In this document: positions 16,454 to 25,821 of the stretch, piece after piece | Layout of the letters: every line of letters starts with the position of its first letter | Position numbering within the stretch: the stretch's first letter is position 1 | Source: Vibrio sp. 05-20-BW147 | Lineage (GTDB): Bacteria; Pseudomonadota; Gammaproteobacteria; Enterobacterales; Vibrionaceae | Assembly (NCBI RefSeq): GCF_013369385.1 | Contig: NZ_SZTO01000025.1 | Coordinates: 1-64,000 of the forward strand | Reading direction: 5' to 3' | DNA length: 64,000 nucleotides | Notes under the pieces: model-generated | What the model saw: only the letters and a program-made list of their open reading frames with translations | What the model was told of the DNA's origin: nothing | The model's database searches: none | Made by a program: the position numbers and the translations under genes

Positions 16454-18343
16454 TTACAGCTTAAAGCGAGAAATCTCTCTATCCAAGTCGCCGGCAAGCG
16501 CATGCAGACGTTTGGCTTGTTCAACCGCATCGACGGCGTCGTGTGCGAGTCGATCACTCACCTCACGCACCGACTCCGTGTTGCCATTGATATCGGCGGT
16601 CACCAGCGATTGCTCTTCAGCCGCCGACGCAATTTGCGTTGCCATATCGCTGATGGTTTGAATTGCTTCACCAATCGCAGTCAAACTCTCGCCCGTTAGA
16701 TTCACATCCGCAACACTGGTCTCGGCTAATTGATGGCTTTGCTTCATCACAGACACCGCATCGTTTGTAGCTTTTTGCAGCCCTTGAATCTTGCTTTGGA
16801 TCTCTTCTGTTGAGGCATGAGTACGTTGAGACAGAACACGAACTTCATCAGCAACCACCGCAAAACCGCGGCCTTGTTCACCAGCACGCGCCGCTTCAAT
16901 CGCCGCATTCAACGCCAACAAGTTGGTCTGTTCTGCAATGTCTCTAATCGTTGCAAGAATGGTCGAGATTTGCTGACCATGAGCTTCCAGCTCACCAATA
17001 ATTTCGACTGCGCTATTGAGCTCACTCGCCAATGAGTGGATAGAATCTTGGCTCTTGGTCATTTGTTGAAAACCATGCTGACTCAGTTCCACCGACTGGT
17101 TGGCATTCTTCGCGGTGTTGTCTGCGTTGCCTGCAATTTCCGCCGTCGCTGACGCCATTTCCGTTACCGCTGTGGCCACCATCGTAATTTCATCTTGCTG
17201 CTGGCGAATGCTGTTGCTGCGCTGGGTTGCGGTACGCGCTGCTTCGTCAGCTCCGAGGTTCAATGCGCCAGAAACGTCGCGCACGTTTTTCACCATCACA
17301 TGCAAGCGGTCGACGAACTTGTTGAACTTCTCAGCCAGTTGGCCCACTTCGTCTTGGCTGGTCACTTGCAAGCGACGGGTTAAGTCGCCATCACCTTCGG
17401 CAATATCCGCCAACGCTTCGCTAACACGCCCCAGTTCAATCAACTGTCTTGCAACAAACCAAGAGGTTGCAGCGGCCATGATCACCAAGACCAACAAACC
17501 GATTAACGCCTGACTAAACAGCATGTCCGTAATCGGCTCTTCAAGTGTGGCTTTGTCCATCTCCATCACAAGTAACCAGTCTGTGTACTCGATCGGCTGC
17601 GCCATGATCACTTTCTCAGCACCATTCACTGTCGCGTAGATGGTGGTATCGCTGTCTGCAGCTTGAATCAGTTGGGTAATATTCAGCTCAGAAGCGATCT
17701 CATGGATGGGTTTAAGCAGAACATCTTTATTTGGGTGTGCCACGATCGCCCCTTTACGGTTGACCAGAATAGCCTGACCATTCCCTGGTACTTGAATCGC
17801 TAGCACGTCTTTGATCAATTTATCCAACGCAAGGTTGGATGCCGCTACACCAATTAACTTGCCGTTTTGACGCACAGGATCCGTTAGAGTCACCACCAAG
17901 GTTTGCATGGTCACACTGACATAAGGCGCAGTGGTAATGGCGCGATCTTCCGCTTTTGCTTCTTTGTACCAACCACGAGCACGCGGGTCGTAACCGGGTT
18001 TGTTTAGCGAAGGATCATGACGGAACATTTCACCTTGTTCGTTACCGTAGTAGCTTAAGCCAAAGCCGCCAGCGATAAGGGTTTGGCGCAGGTGAGGCAC
18101 AATATCCAGATTTGGGTTACGTTCAATCTCTTCTCTTAAACCTTTCACCGCCAATTGCTTGTCGTGAAACCAATCGGCAATGCCTTTGGCATGCGCTTCA
18201 AGCGTGTTGCGACTCTCACTTTCAATCGCACGCCAGCTGTGAGTGTTAAACGTTTTGTATCCGACGAACAGTAAAGTGGCAGATGTGATTGCAATAGCCA
18301 AAACAACCGAGGAAACCATCTTCCTCTTCAAACTAAATTGCAT
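16454..18343 (-). CDS. Methyl-accepting chemotaxis protein with dCache sensor
   Basis: A 629-residue transmembrane receptor: membrane segment 1 (about 11-29), periplasmic double-Cache domain (about 35-270), membrane segment 2 (about 278-298), HAMP (SEALADIAEGDGDLTRRL) and the signalling hairpin with the conserved tip EQTNLLALNAAIEAARAGEQGRGFAVVADEVR. The sensor has YDPRARGWY, found in amino-acid-binding dCache receptors, but APYVSV follows where an Asp ligand would be expected, so amino-acid sensing is uncertain. There is no C-terminal CheR-docking pentapeptide. It converges on the amylase gene and shares its promoter motif; maltodextrin or another carbohydrate signal is a speculation. Confidence 0.93.
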   Translation of the reverse strand: MQFSLKRKMVSSVVLAIAITSATLLFVGYKTFNTHSWRAIESESRNTLEAHAKGIADWFHDKQLAVKGLREEIERNPNLDIVPHLRQTLIAGGFGLSYYGNEQGEMFRHDPSLNKPGYDPRARGWYKEAKAEDRAITTAPYVSVTMQTLVVTLTDPVRQNGKLIGVAASNLALDKLIKDVLAIQVPGNGQAILVNRKGAIVAHPNKDVLLKPIHEIASELNITQLIQAADSDTTIYATVNGAEKVIMAQPIEYTDWLLVMEMDKATLEEPITDMLFSQALIGLLVLVIMAAATSWFVARQLIELGRVSEALADIAEGDGDLTRRLQVTSQDEVGQLAEKFNKFVDRLHVMVKNVRDVSGALNLGADEAARTATQRSNSIRQQQDEITMVATAVTEMASATAEIAGNADNTAKNANQSVELSQHGFQQMTKSQDSIHSLASELNSAVEIIGELEAHGQQISTILATIRDIAEQTNLLALNAAIEAARAGEQGRGFAVVADEVRVLSQRTHASTEEIQSKIQGLQKATNDAVSVMKQSHQLAETSVADVNLTGESLTAIGEAIQTISDMATQIASAAEEQSLVTADINGNTESVREVSDRLAHDAVDAVEQAKRLHALAGDLDREISRFKL

Positions 18344-18811
18344 AGTTGACTCTCATTGTAGTTATAAACATTGTTGAATAACTGAGAATATACGTTTCGC
18401 TTTACAAATTTCTGAGTTTTAACTCTAAATTTATACTCAACCAGTTTAATGAATCATAACGATGTGATCTTGCTTCAAAACACCAGCATTCAAACAGCGA
18501 GCAATCGTGAAGGTTGGCAATGTGCTATTTACCTTCCGGCCCCCCCATTATCGCACTCTTTTTTAGCCTAAATTCACTGTCATTGTGAGTACTGTCTACT
18601 TCGATCCAAAACTCTTTAACTAACAGATGAGTCAATAATTTATTGTTCAAAATGGGACAGATTATTCACTTATTGGACCTGCTCAAAATAGCACCACACC
18701 ACGTGATATTCTTCACACAAATGATTTGTTCACAATGTTACTTTGGATCATAAATAATACAACCCATTGGTTATCCACCATTTTCTTATTGGCTATCGAT
18801 ATTCGTTTGTT
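18344..18811. other. Divergent promoter region, chemoreceptor / CHASE2 operon
   Basis: About 468 bases, strongly AT-rich, no convincing coding frame. It contains the C7 motif at 18533-18550. The 45 bases before the CHASE2 ATG are open in frame from a TTG but lack a ribosome-binding site there. Confidence 0.5.
18533..18550. promoter_or_regulatory. C7 motif upstream of chemoreceptor
   Basis: CTTCCGG, seven C, ATTA. It differs from the amylase-promoter copy by a single extra G and lies 190 bases upstream of the chemoreceptor start. It is also about 260 bases upstream of the CHASE2 gene, so either side could be its target. Confidence 0.4.
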
Positions 18812-20218
18812 ATGTCATTTAGTTTAGAAATATTTCTTAAAGCATTGATCACAACAAGTCTGATCTTACTGGTGTTTATCGTTGATCCACTGGGTATTCG
18901 AAACTCAGCATCAAACCATTATGAAGACCACATTCTTAGATTATGGTCGCCCTTTTTCAGTGATCGCGTGTCGGATCAAATCGTTGTAGTGCTTATTGAT
19001 GACCAATACATTGAATCAACGAATACCTTTCCTGTGAGCTATAACAACCTAGCACGTTTGCTTAAGACTATATCTCGATTTGAGCCTCAATCGGTTTTCT
19101 ACGACATCCTCCAGCATCATGAGCATTCTGATGGCCTTGAGCGCTGGCTTTCAACACTCGCTAGTCAACCGTTTCCCATTTTTATGGCTAGTAATGCTGC
19201 CTACGATACACCAGAGCGATTAAGTGACCCCAACTCGCTAAGACACAAAATTGCCAATGTTGCTCAACTCGCGGCCGTTTCTTGGAGTGACGAAGGGCGT
19301 TACTACCCATTATCTGTGCCATGGAATGGCACAGGCATGACCACAGTAGCTGCCGCCATGTATCAAAATTGGTGCGAGCAATCTTCTCAATGTAAATCCC
19401 ATTATTTAGCCAATATGGATGACGCCTTGATCGTTCAGTGGAGTAACAAGCATGCTCCGGATCAAGACAAGTTTTTTCCATTGGACGTCAGCTGTGGCAA
19501 AGAAAGCTTAAGCCAATGGCAGCAGTTTAAAGAGTTACTGGCCATCAGTTTGACTCAAGGTATCAGAGACAAAAATGATGTTGATGAAACGCTTAGAAAG
19601 CGTTGCCCACCCTTTCTGACCATTGCCGCTTCCACTCTAAGGGCACCAGGGGCTGCAGGTTCAGCGGATTTAAAGCAAGCCATTCAAGGGAAAATCGTAC
19701 TGGTTGGATACCACCTAACTGGTGGTGTGGATGTTGTCGTATCCCCTGTCCATGGAACCCTACCCGGTGTTTACTTCCATGCGATGGCGCTCGATAACCT
19801 AGTTACTTTGCAAGGGGAGTATTGGCGATCTCCCGATGATATAGGGCTCTTCAATTTGAGTATCGCAGATATCGTCGAAATATCAGTGCAAACCATCGTG
19901 CTCTTTCTTGTTATTTGGTTCCGCTTTAACTTTCTCGAACAACGGCAGTCCGAGCAATTTGATGCCAGACAAAAGGTATGGGCCGCGTTTGTTCCAATGG
20001 TCATTATCATTGCGGTGATCTTCGTTTCAGTCGTCATTTCCCATTTTGTACTCCACGTCGGAGCCCCAAACTGGTACGGGTTAGTACTGATCATATTCAT
20101 CGACTTACCTGTCTTTTTCTTCTTCATTTTCGAAGCGGTTAGACCAAGACTTCAGGGATACAAGGAGAAGGTCTGTCTATTCGTAAAACACTCTAAGAAT
20201 AAATTAAGAAACACATAA
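18812..20218 (+). CDS. CHASE2-domain membrane protein without output domain
   Basis: A 468-residue protein. One membrane segment (about 5-25) leads into a large extracytoplasmic CHASE2 sensor with the family patterns VVVLIDDQYIE, SVFYDIL and, near its end, GKIVLVGYH and GTLPGVYFHAMALDNL. Three C-terminal membrane segments follow, and the protein ends in a short basic cytoplasmic tail. CHASE2 usually feeds a kinase, cyclase or GGDEF domain; none is present here. The start is the ATG at 18812, since the upstream TTG lacks a site. It heads an operon with a secreted Cys protein (23 bases downstream) and an M48 lipoprotein. Function unknown. Confidence 0.82.
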   Translation: MSFSLEIFLKALITTSLILLVFIVDPLGIRNSASNHYEDHILRLWSPFFSDRVSDQIVVVLIDDQYIESTNTFPVSYNNLARLLKTISRFEPQSVFYDILQHHEHSDGLERWLSTLASQPFPIFMASNAAYDTPERLSDPNSLRHKIANVAQLAAVSWSDEGRYYPLSVPWNGTGMTTVAAAMYQNWCEQSSQCKSHYLANMDDALIVQWSNKHAPDQDKFFPLDVSCGKESLSQWQQFKELLAISLTQGIRDKNDVDETLRKRCPPFLTIAASTLRAPGAAGSADLKQAIQGKIVLVGYHLTGGVDVVVSPVHGTLPGVYFHAMALDNLVTLQGEYWRSPDDIGLFNLSIADIVEISVQTIVLFLVIWFRFNFLEQRQSEQFDARQKVWAAFVPMVIIIAVIFVSVVISHFVLHVGAPNWYGLVLIIFIDLPVFFFFIFEAVRPRLQGYKEKVCLFVKHSKNKLRNT

Positions 20219-20241
20219 CATTCAGAAAATAAGGAACATTT

Positions 20242-20619
20242 ATGAGACCGTCATTAACTTTATTATTTAGCTTAGTTTTGAGTGGTACCTCTACTCTGAC
20301 GATGGCACAAGAACAAGTCAAAATTATCGATTTTCTTGTCGACACCGTTTGGGTTTGTGACCAAAGTAATGACTGCAACGACGTACCACGTAGTTCCCTT
20401 CCCGATCCCAAAAAAAGCGCTTTGGTGGTTGAAAACTATGACTCAAAAGAGCAGATGGTGATGGTGAAAATTGACGGTCAAGAGAAATGGTTTGATCAGA
20501 TTGAAGTCCAGTTAAATAAAACAGCAGTCGCTAGTGTAGTGTGCAGCACTCAGAAAATCAGTACTAAGAGTGACAGCGGCACTTATGCGACCTTAGGTCT
20601 AGGTGAGGGGTGCAATTAA
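20242..20619 (+). CDS. Small secreted protein of the CHASE2-M48 operon
   Basis: 125 residues with a signal peptide (cleavage probably after TMA). The mature part of about 103 residues has four Cys (VWVCDQSNDC, VVCST and the C-terminal GEGCN), consistent with two disulfides in an oxidising compartment. There is a repeated hydrophobic/acidic beta pattern but no recognised domain. Its TAA stop overlaps the ATG of the M48 gene by one base, so the pair is translationally coupled. It is probably a periplasmic partner, regulator or substrate of the peptidase; that is inference from position only. Confidence 0.75.
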   Translation: MRPSLTLLFSLVLSGTSTLTMAQEQVKIIDFLVDTVWVCDQSNDCNDVPRSSLPDPKKSALVVENYDSKEQMVMVKIDGQEKWFDQIEVQLNKTAVASVVCSTQKISTKSDSGTYATLGLGEGCN

Positions 20620-22232
20620 TGAAGAATCTGCTTTGGATGGCGGTACCCTTTATCATCACCGGATGTGCAATAGACAGTATCACTAGCTTGGTTGGTAGCA
20701 AATATCAATCTTTCGAAGGAAAGTTCATCGACCAAAATTTGGTTGAAACGAATGCTCCTGAAACAAATGCTTCAACAAGCCAAGAGTTTGCCAATATCAT
20801 TAATACTCGTGCGGCGGCGGATAAAGACCTGATCGCAAATCCATACATCAACAAGTATCTTGAAAATATCTTAGCTAAAATACTTAAGGAGTGGCCTCAC
20901 TCCACTGAGAAAAACATTTCCATTGTCGTCGCATCTGACCGTAATTATTCTGCTTACGCTACACCTGATACGATTGTGATTACTCAAGGCGTGTTGGCAG
21001 ATGCTGAATCTGAAGATGAACTCGCCTTTATCATTGCTCATGAGCTCTCTCATATTTTGCTCAAACACAGTGAGACTAATGAGTACTTTGCCAAACAAAG
21101 TGCCCTAGTGAGTAAAACGGCGAACATCGCAATGAGCACTGCCGTACTGACTGATATGAAAACAGTAAAAACCGCGAATGGCTATAAGGTCACGAGCCAA
21201 AACAAGGCGTCGACGCGTAACGTCATTGAAGACTCCTATCGAACCGGTTTGACGATCAACCGTTTAAGCCGTGATGTCATCAGTTCTTCGATGAGCCGCA
21301 GTGACGAAGATGAGGCGGACCTTCTTGGTATGGATCTGTTAGTTAAGGCTGGATATAGCCCACGAGCCTTCTCCCCCGTATTGGAGCGTCTAGAAAGCAG
21401 TCAAAAGTTCACCGAAGAACAGCTCAAGGAAAAAAAACTTGAAGTTCAAAAATTTGTTAGCATAGCCAGCGATGCGGGCAAACACTTATCGAGCGACAAT
21501 ACCTTGAGTAATTTGGGATACTTAGCAGCAAATGAAGCGGGAACCCGTCTGCTACAGAGCTTTTCTGCACGACATTCTTCGCCGATTGAACGTAAAAAGG
21601 ATTTGTCTGCTTACATAAAACGCGAGTATCGCAAAGAGCGAGGAAGACAGCTCTCTTCCAGCACATTTGAAAAAATCGTAAAAAACGGCAAGGGCAACCA
21701 AATTCAACAAAACTATTGGTACGCTTCCGAAGCCTTTAGAGCATTAGAGTTTGGTGATATCAAAACGGCAGAAAAACTCGCAAGAAAATCAGTCTCCGGC
21801 CCTACTCAATACCACGCATACCCAAGATTAGCTTTTTATGGGGTGCGTAAAGCACAAAACTTGGACTCGAAAGCACTGCAAAATCTTTCAATGATTAAGA
21901 ACTGGGACTATGCCTCGATACAAACCTTTACGTTAGCCGCACAGTCTTATCGAGAGCAGAAAAAACCCAATAGTTCACTAAAATTATTAGCCAAGGGAGA
22001 AAGCGTTATTGGAACACAAGTCCCCTTCTTACCGGAGTACATTGCCGCACACAAAGCTCTAGGTAATGACGCCCAAGTTGCTGAGCTGCTCACGCAATGT
22101 AAAAGCGTCAAGGAAAGCAATATTGTTGCTCAGTGCCATAATAGCGCCGGTCTCCCAATTCCTCAGAATAGTGGGTCGAGCAATGGGATCATGAGCTACT
22201 TTGACTCTCTGACCAGCTTGGTGGATCTTTAA
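20619..22232 (+). CDS. M48-family metallopeptidase lipoprotein with TPR-like tail
   Basis: 537 residues from the ATG that overlaps the upstream stop. A lipoprotein signal ends at Cys16 (ITGC), with AI after it. The peptidase domain has the zinc motif HELSH (141-145) and the third ligand Glu230 in SRSDEDEADLLG, the arrangement of the BepA/YcaL and Oma1 families. The C-terminal 200 residues are helical and repeat-like (YWYASEAFRALEFGDIKTAEKLA), as in the TPR of BepA. It probably acts at the inner face of the outer membrane. Unlike bepA it is embedded in an operon with a CHASE2 protein, and the domain is split by an insertion between the zinc ligands (about 160-215). Confidence 0.85.
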   Translation: MKNLLWMAVPFIITGCAIDSITSLVGSKYQSFEGKFIDQNLVETNAPETNASTSQEFANIINTRAAADKDLIANPYINKYLENILAKILKEWPHSTEKNISIVVASDRNYSAYATPDTIVITQGVLADAESEDELAFIIAHELSHILLKHSETNEYFAKQSALVSKTANIAMSTAVLTDMKTVKTANGYKVTSQNKASTRNVIEDSYRTGLTINRLSRDVISSSMSRSDEDEADLLGMDLLVKAGYSPRAFSPVLERLESSQKFTEEQLKEKKLEVQKFVSIASDAGKHLSSDNTLSNLGYLAANEAGTRLLQSFSARHSSPIERKKDLSAYIKREYRKERGRQLSSSTFEKIVKNGKGNQIQQNYWYASEAFRALEFGDIKTAEKLARKSVSGPTQYHAYPRLAFYGVRKAQNLDSKALQNLSMIKNWDYASIQTFTLAAQSYREQKKPNSSLKLLAKGESVIGTQVPFLPEYIAAHKALGNDAQVAELLTQCKSVKESNIVAQCHNSAGLPIPQNSGSSNGIMSYFDSLTSLVDL

Positions 22233-22240
22233 CCCTCAGA

Positions 22241-22268
22241 CACCAACAAGATTCAACTCTTGTTGGTG
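22241..22268 (+). terminator. Stem-loop after the M48 gene
   Basis: A perfect 10-bp stem (CACCAACAAG with CTTGTTGGTG), 8-base loop, just past the stop codon. The following bases are TTCTCC, so the U-run is weak. Confidence 0.6.
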
Positions 22269-22383
22269 TTCTCCTATCGCTCCAATCTAAGACATGAAGC
22301 CACTCCTCATCCTATCTAAGCCCTAGCCTCACTCCACAAACTCGCTTACTATGCCAAGTACCCAATAGCTTTGTGAGTCATTC

Positions 22384-24144
22384 ATGAGCAGCAAAAACAA
22401 CAAAAATCTCGGCATTCTTCTTAAACTCAGTACCTTTGTTTCACCTTATAGATGGCGGGTTGCTGCCGCTTTGGTGGCACTTGTGGCCACGGCGAGCCTG
22501 ACCCTTTCTGTTGGGTATGGGGTGCGTATGCTTATCGACCAAGGGTTTGCCCAGCAATCGTTGCATGAGCTCACCAATGCGATTCAATTTATTGTTGGCG
22601 TGACTCTGTGCATTGCGATTGGCACCTTCTTTCGCTTTTATTTGGTCTCATCGGTTGGGGAGCGTGTCAGCGCCGACATTCGCCTTGCAGTGTTTAACCA
22701 TGTGATAACCTTGCACCCGAGCTACTTCGAGACTAACAGCAGCGGCGATATTATGTCGCGGCTCACCACAGACACCACTTTGCTGCAAAGCATCATTGGC
22801 TCGTCGTTTTCCATGGCGATGCGTAGCGCGCTGATGTGCGTCGGGGCGATCATCATGTTGTTTGCCACCAACTTTAAACTCACGCTGATTGTGCTGGCTT
22901 CCGTGCCATTTGTGTTGGTTCCTATTTTGTTTTATGGCCGACGTGTGCGTGCCCTCTCTCGCCAAAGCCAAGATTCAATGGCCGATGTGGGCAGCTACGC
23001 CGGAGAAGCGATAGAACACATTAAAACCGTGCAAAGCTTTAGTTCCGAACAACATGAAAAAGCCGCCTTCGCGGTTGAAGTTGAAAAGGCGTACGAAATC
23101 GGCAGACAGCGCGTAAAACAGCGGGCGATTTTGATCTCTGGCGTGATCGTGATTGTCTTTAGCGCCATTGCAGGCATGCTTTGGGTTGGTGGTAGTGATG
23201 TGATCCACGGAAAGATGTCGGCAGGCGATCTCGGCGCTTTTGTCTTTTATGCCATTATGGTCGCCTCTTCCACCGCCACCATTTCTGAAGTGCTGGGCGA
23301 GCTGCAAAGAGCGGCGGGCGCAACCGAAAGGCTGATTGAAATTCTGCAAGTGGAAAGCGACATTCGAGCGCCTAGCCATCATCAATCTATCCCCGCAGAC
23401 ATCCCTGCCGAAGTAAGCTTTGATTCGGTGAATTTCAACTACCCATCTCGCCCCAATCAGCCTGCGATCAAAGGCTTAAATCTCACCGCGGAACAAGGCA
23501 AAGTGTTGGCCTTAGTCGGTCCATCGGGTGCGGGAAAAACCACGTTGTTTGAACTACTGCAACGCTTTTACGACCCGCAACAAGGGCACGTGCTGTTGGG
23601 TGGCATCGATATTCGCCAATTTGATCCTAACGAGCTGCGCCAACAAATGGCGCTCGTGCCGCAGCAACCAGCGTTATTTAGCCACGATGTGTTCCATAAC
23701 ATTCGCTACGGCAACCCAGACGCGACTGACGAGCAAGTGATTGAGGCGGCGAAAAAAGCGCACGCACACGAATTTATTGAAAAGCTGCCAGAAGGTTATC
23801 GCAGCTTTTTGGGTGAGCGCGGAGTCAGGCTCTCTGGCGGGCAAAAACAGCGCATTGCCATTGCTCGCGCGATTTTAAAAGACCCCAAAATTCTCTTGTT
23901 GGATGAAGCCACCAGCGCACTGGACAGCGAAAGTGAACACCACGTTCAGCAAGCACTCGAAGCGTTAATGAAAGGCCGCACAACGTTGATCATCGCGCAT
24001 CGCCTTTCCACCATTCAACACGCCGATAAAATCGCCGTGCTGGACAATGGCGAGTTGGTCGATATCGGTAATCATCACGCCTTGATGCAAAGCTGTGAGC
24101 TATACCAGCGCTTGGTCGCATTGCAGTTTAAGCATCTGGATTAA
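22384..24144 (+). CDS. ABC exporter half-transporter (MsbA/multidrug type)
   Basis: 586 residues with an N-terminal exporter membrane domain (six segments, about 20-310) fused to an ATPase domain. Walker A GPSGAGKTT, Q-loop ALVPQQPALF, signature LSGGQKQR, Walker B ILLLDEATSALD and the H-loop IIAHRLST are all intact, so it should work as a homodimer. The sequence resembles the MsbA-like/BmrA-like lipid or drug exporters common in proteobacteria. It has no adjacent partner genes and its own terminator. The substrate cannot be told. Confidence 0.9.
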   Translation: MSSKNNKNLGILLKLSTFVSPYRWRVAAALVALVATASLTLSVGYGVRMLIDQGFAQQSLHELTNAIQFIVGVTLCIAIGTFFRFYLVSSVGERVSADIRLAVFNHVITLHPSYFETNSSGDIMSRLTTDTTLLQSIIGSSFSMAMRSALMCVGAIIMLFATNFKLTLIVLASVPFVLVPILFYGRRVRALSRQSQDSMADVGSYAGEAIEHIKTVQSFSSEQHEKAAFAVEVEKAYEIGRQRVKQRAILISGVIVIVFSAIAGMLWVGGSDVIHGKMSAGDLGAFVFYAIMVASSTATISEVLGELQRAAGATERLIEILQVESDIRAPSHHQSIPADIPAEVSFDSVNFNYPSRPNQPAIKGLNLTAEQGKVLALVGPSGAGKTTLFELLQRFYDPQQGHVLLGGIDIRQFDPNELRQQMALVPQQPALFSHDVFHNIRYGNPDATDEQVIEAAKKAHAHEFIEKLPEGYRSFLGERGVRLSGGQKQRIAIARAILKDPKILLLDEATSALDSESEHHVQQALEALMKGRTTLIIAHRLSTIQHADKIAVLDNGELVDIGNHHALMQSCELYQRLVALQFKHLD

Positions 24145-24148
24145 AGAC

Positions 24149-24176
24149 AAAAGGCGAACCCAATGGCTCGCCTTTT
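24149..24176. terminator. Terminator after the ABC exporter
   Basis: AAAAGGCGA and TCGCCTTTT form a 9-bp stem around a 10-base loop, followed by GTTTTAT. It lies between converging genes. Confidence 0.8.
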
Positions 24177-24206
24177 GTTTTATACCCAATTAACACCGAA
24201 TCATTA

Positions 24207-24665
24207 TTACGCTTCTGGGTTCTCTTTGGCGTTGATGTCCGCATAGGTGTGCAGCAGATCGGTCAGTGTTTTCACCCAAGCAAATACATCGTTGGGTGTG
24301 TTTTCGAGCAGTTTTTCCACTTGTTCGCAGTGCGCTTCAAGCGTGATCGCTTCTTCCAAACGAAATGAGATGGCGTAGAAATGCCAAAGCACAAGGCGAG
24401 TCATACGCTCACTGTTTTGTTTGGCGTTTTCTGAATCATCAAACGCTTGCTGAATTTCACTCAGTGCGATTGCCGTCATACGCAACATGGCATCAAGGCG
24501 CGCCGACAACATGCGGTCTTCACTATCTACTTCTTCTTGATCAAAAGTAAACAGTTCGCTCATCACGTCTTCAGGTACCATTTTACTGATCATGCGCACG
24601 CTGAACTCTTCCAGTTCATGACGAGGCATGGAGACAAGACAATCGAAGGTGTAATCACGAAGCAT
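24207..24665 (-). CDS. Conserved hypothetical, acidic all-helical protein
   Basis: 152 residues with no signal peptide or membrane segment, rich in Glu and Asp and in long amphipathic helices. No family is recognised. Notable stretches are VSMPRHELEEFSVRMISKMV near the start and EAHCEQVEKLLENTPNDVF near the end, which suggest a soluble helical-bundle protein. Codon use looks like that of the neighbouring chromosomal genes. It is convergent with the ABC exporter and monocistronic. Confidence 0.7.
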   Translation of the reverse strand: MLRDYTFDCLVSMPRHELEEFSVRMISKMVPEDVMSELFTFDQEEVDSEDRMLSARLDAMLRMTAIALSEIQQAFDDSENAKQNSERMTRLVLWHFYAISFRLEEAITLEAHCEQVEKLLENTPNDVFAWVKTLTDLLHTYADINAKENPEA

Positions 24666-24787
24666 AAAATCACTCTACATCAGTTATCACTTTTAGTGTG
24701 CGCATTCTAAGTGCTCAAATTTCAATTACCACTGTTTATTACTATTGACCCCAAAAATGGCCAATACTCAGCGATTTTAGTAACGAG

Positions 24788-25048
24788 TTACTTCAGCGGA
24801 TCGTTATCCGGCAACGCGGCGTGAATCCAGAGTGCTAGGCGGTGCTTGATGTTTGCGCCATCGAGCTTGCTGTCTGGTAACGGAGCGATTTGCTTGGCAT
24901 CCACCAAGAATAGGTAGACGGCTTTTACACGCACGGGTTGAGGTGATTGAGGTAAATCGAAGCCCTGCATTTTGGCCATCTTACCGCCTATCTCTAAGGC
25001 CTTTTTCACTAACTTTTCTTCGTTATTCAGCTTCGCGGTTTTGGACAT
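24788..25048 (-). CDS. DUF5062-like small protein
   Basis: 86 residues from the ATG that follows an AGG site. The pattern KLVKKALEIGGKMAKMQGF, VKAVYLFLVDAKQIAPLP, and KHRLALWI near the C-terminus resembles the DUF5062 family of Vibrionaceae and relatives (function unknown). It is soluble and basic at the N-terminus. No operon partners. Confidence 0.7.
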   Translation of the reverse strand: MSKTAKLNNEEKLVKKALEIGGKMAKMQGFDLPQSPQPVRVKAVYLFLVDAKQIAPLPDSKLDGANIKHRLALWIHAALPDNDPLK

Positions 25049-25214
25049 GCTTTTCACCTATTCTTTTTCATCCTGCAAGGAGTATATCAGCGCTGAAAAC
25101 ACACGGTTTTATTCGGCGTTAAAATTGAGCGCAGCACGACAGAATAAAGGTTGTTTTTCGATTTATCGCTCGTAGGTTTGTACAAGATAAGAGCAGCAGG
25201 TAACAGGGTAAAGC

Positions 25215-25241
25215 GGCCCAATGTTGCTGATACATTGGGCC
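25215..25241 (-). terminator. Stem-loop after the AhpD-like gene
   Basis: GGCCCAATG with CATTGGGCC, a perfect 9-bp stem with a 9-base loop. The minus-strand bases after it (GCTTTACC) give only a short U-run. Confidence 0.55.
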
Positions 25242-25257
25242 ATGAAGCACTTACGGG

Positions 25258-25695
25258 TTATTCATGCATCATCGCGGTGGCAAGCGCAAATCGATTCCAC
25301 GCGTTGATCATGATGATCTGCATCATTGCTTGAGCTAAGCGCTCTTCTCCAAGTAACTCAAGGCAGGTCTGATAGACGCTATCTGATACGCCAGCATCGG
25401 CAATTTTTGTCATGTCATCTGTTAGGTGAAGCACTGCTCGCTCTGCCTCATCAAACAGTGGCGACTCTTTCCATGCAGACAATGCAAACAGCTTTTGCTG
25501 AGCGATCCCGTTTTTCAGAGCCTCGGTGGTGTGCATCTGAATACAGTAAGCACACCCGTTGATCATTGACGCTCGAATTTTGATGAGCTCTTTAAGCTCA
25601 GTAGATAATGTGGTATCCGCAAGGTAGTTTTCTATTCCTAACATTGCCGTTAACGCTTGAGGTTGTACTTGAGCAAGATTGATACGTTTGGCCAT
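25258..25695 (-). CDS. Carboxymuconolactone decarboxylase (AhpD-like) family protein
   Basis: 145 residues of the CMD/alkylhydroperoxidase-like family. The signature is the redox CxxC in NGCAYCIQMHTTEA, with the following His as in AhpD proteins. AhpD-type proteins reduce peroxides or relay electrons; the decarboxylase name is historical and not implied here. It is transcribed divergently from a LysR regulator only 126 bases away, which probably controls it in response to an oxidant or electrophile. Confidence 0.88.
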   Translation of the reverse strand: MAKRINLAQVQPQALTAMLGIENYLADTTLSTELKELIKIRASMINGCAYCIQMHTTEALKNGIAQQKLFALSAWKESPLFDEAERAVLHLTDDMTKIADAGVSDSVYQTCLELLGEERLAQAMMQIIMINAWNRFALATAMMHE

Positions 25696-25821
25696 TTTCC
25701 CATCCTTATTTCAGTGATAAATACCGCCTTAGTGCGATGGGGTTATTGTGCAGAATTCGATATTGCGGTGGAATGAGTATAAAATCTCAATCAGTTATGC
25801 ATAAAACGCAAAGGTAAACAC

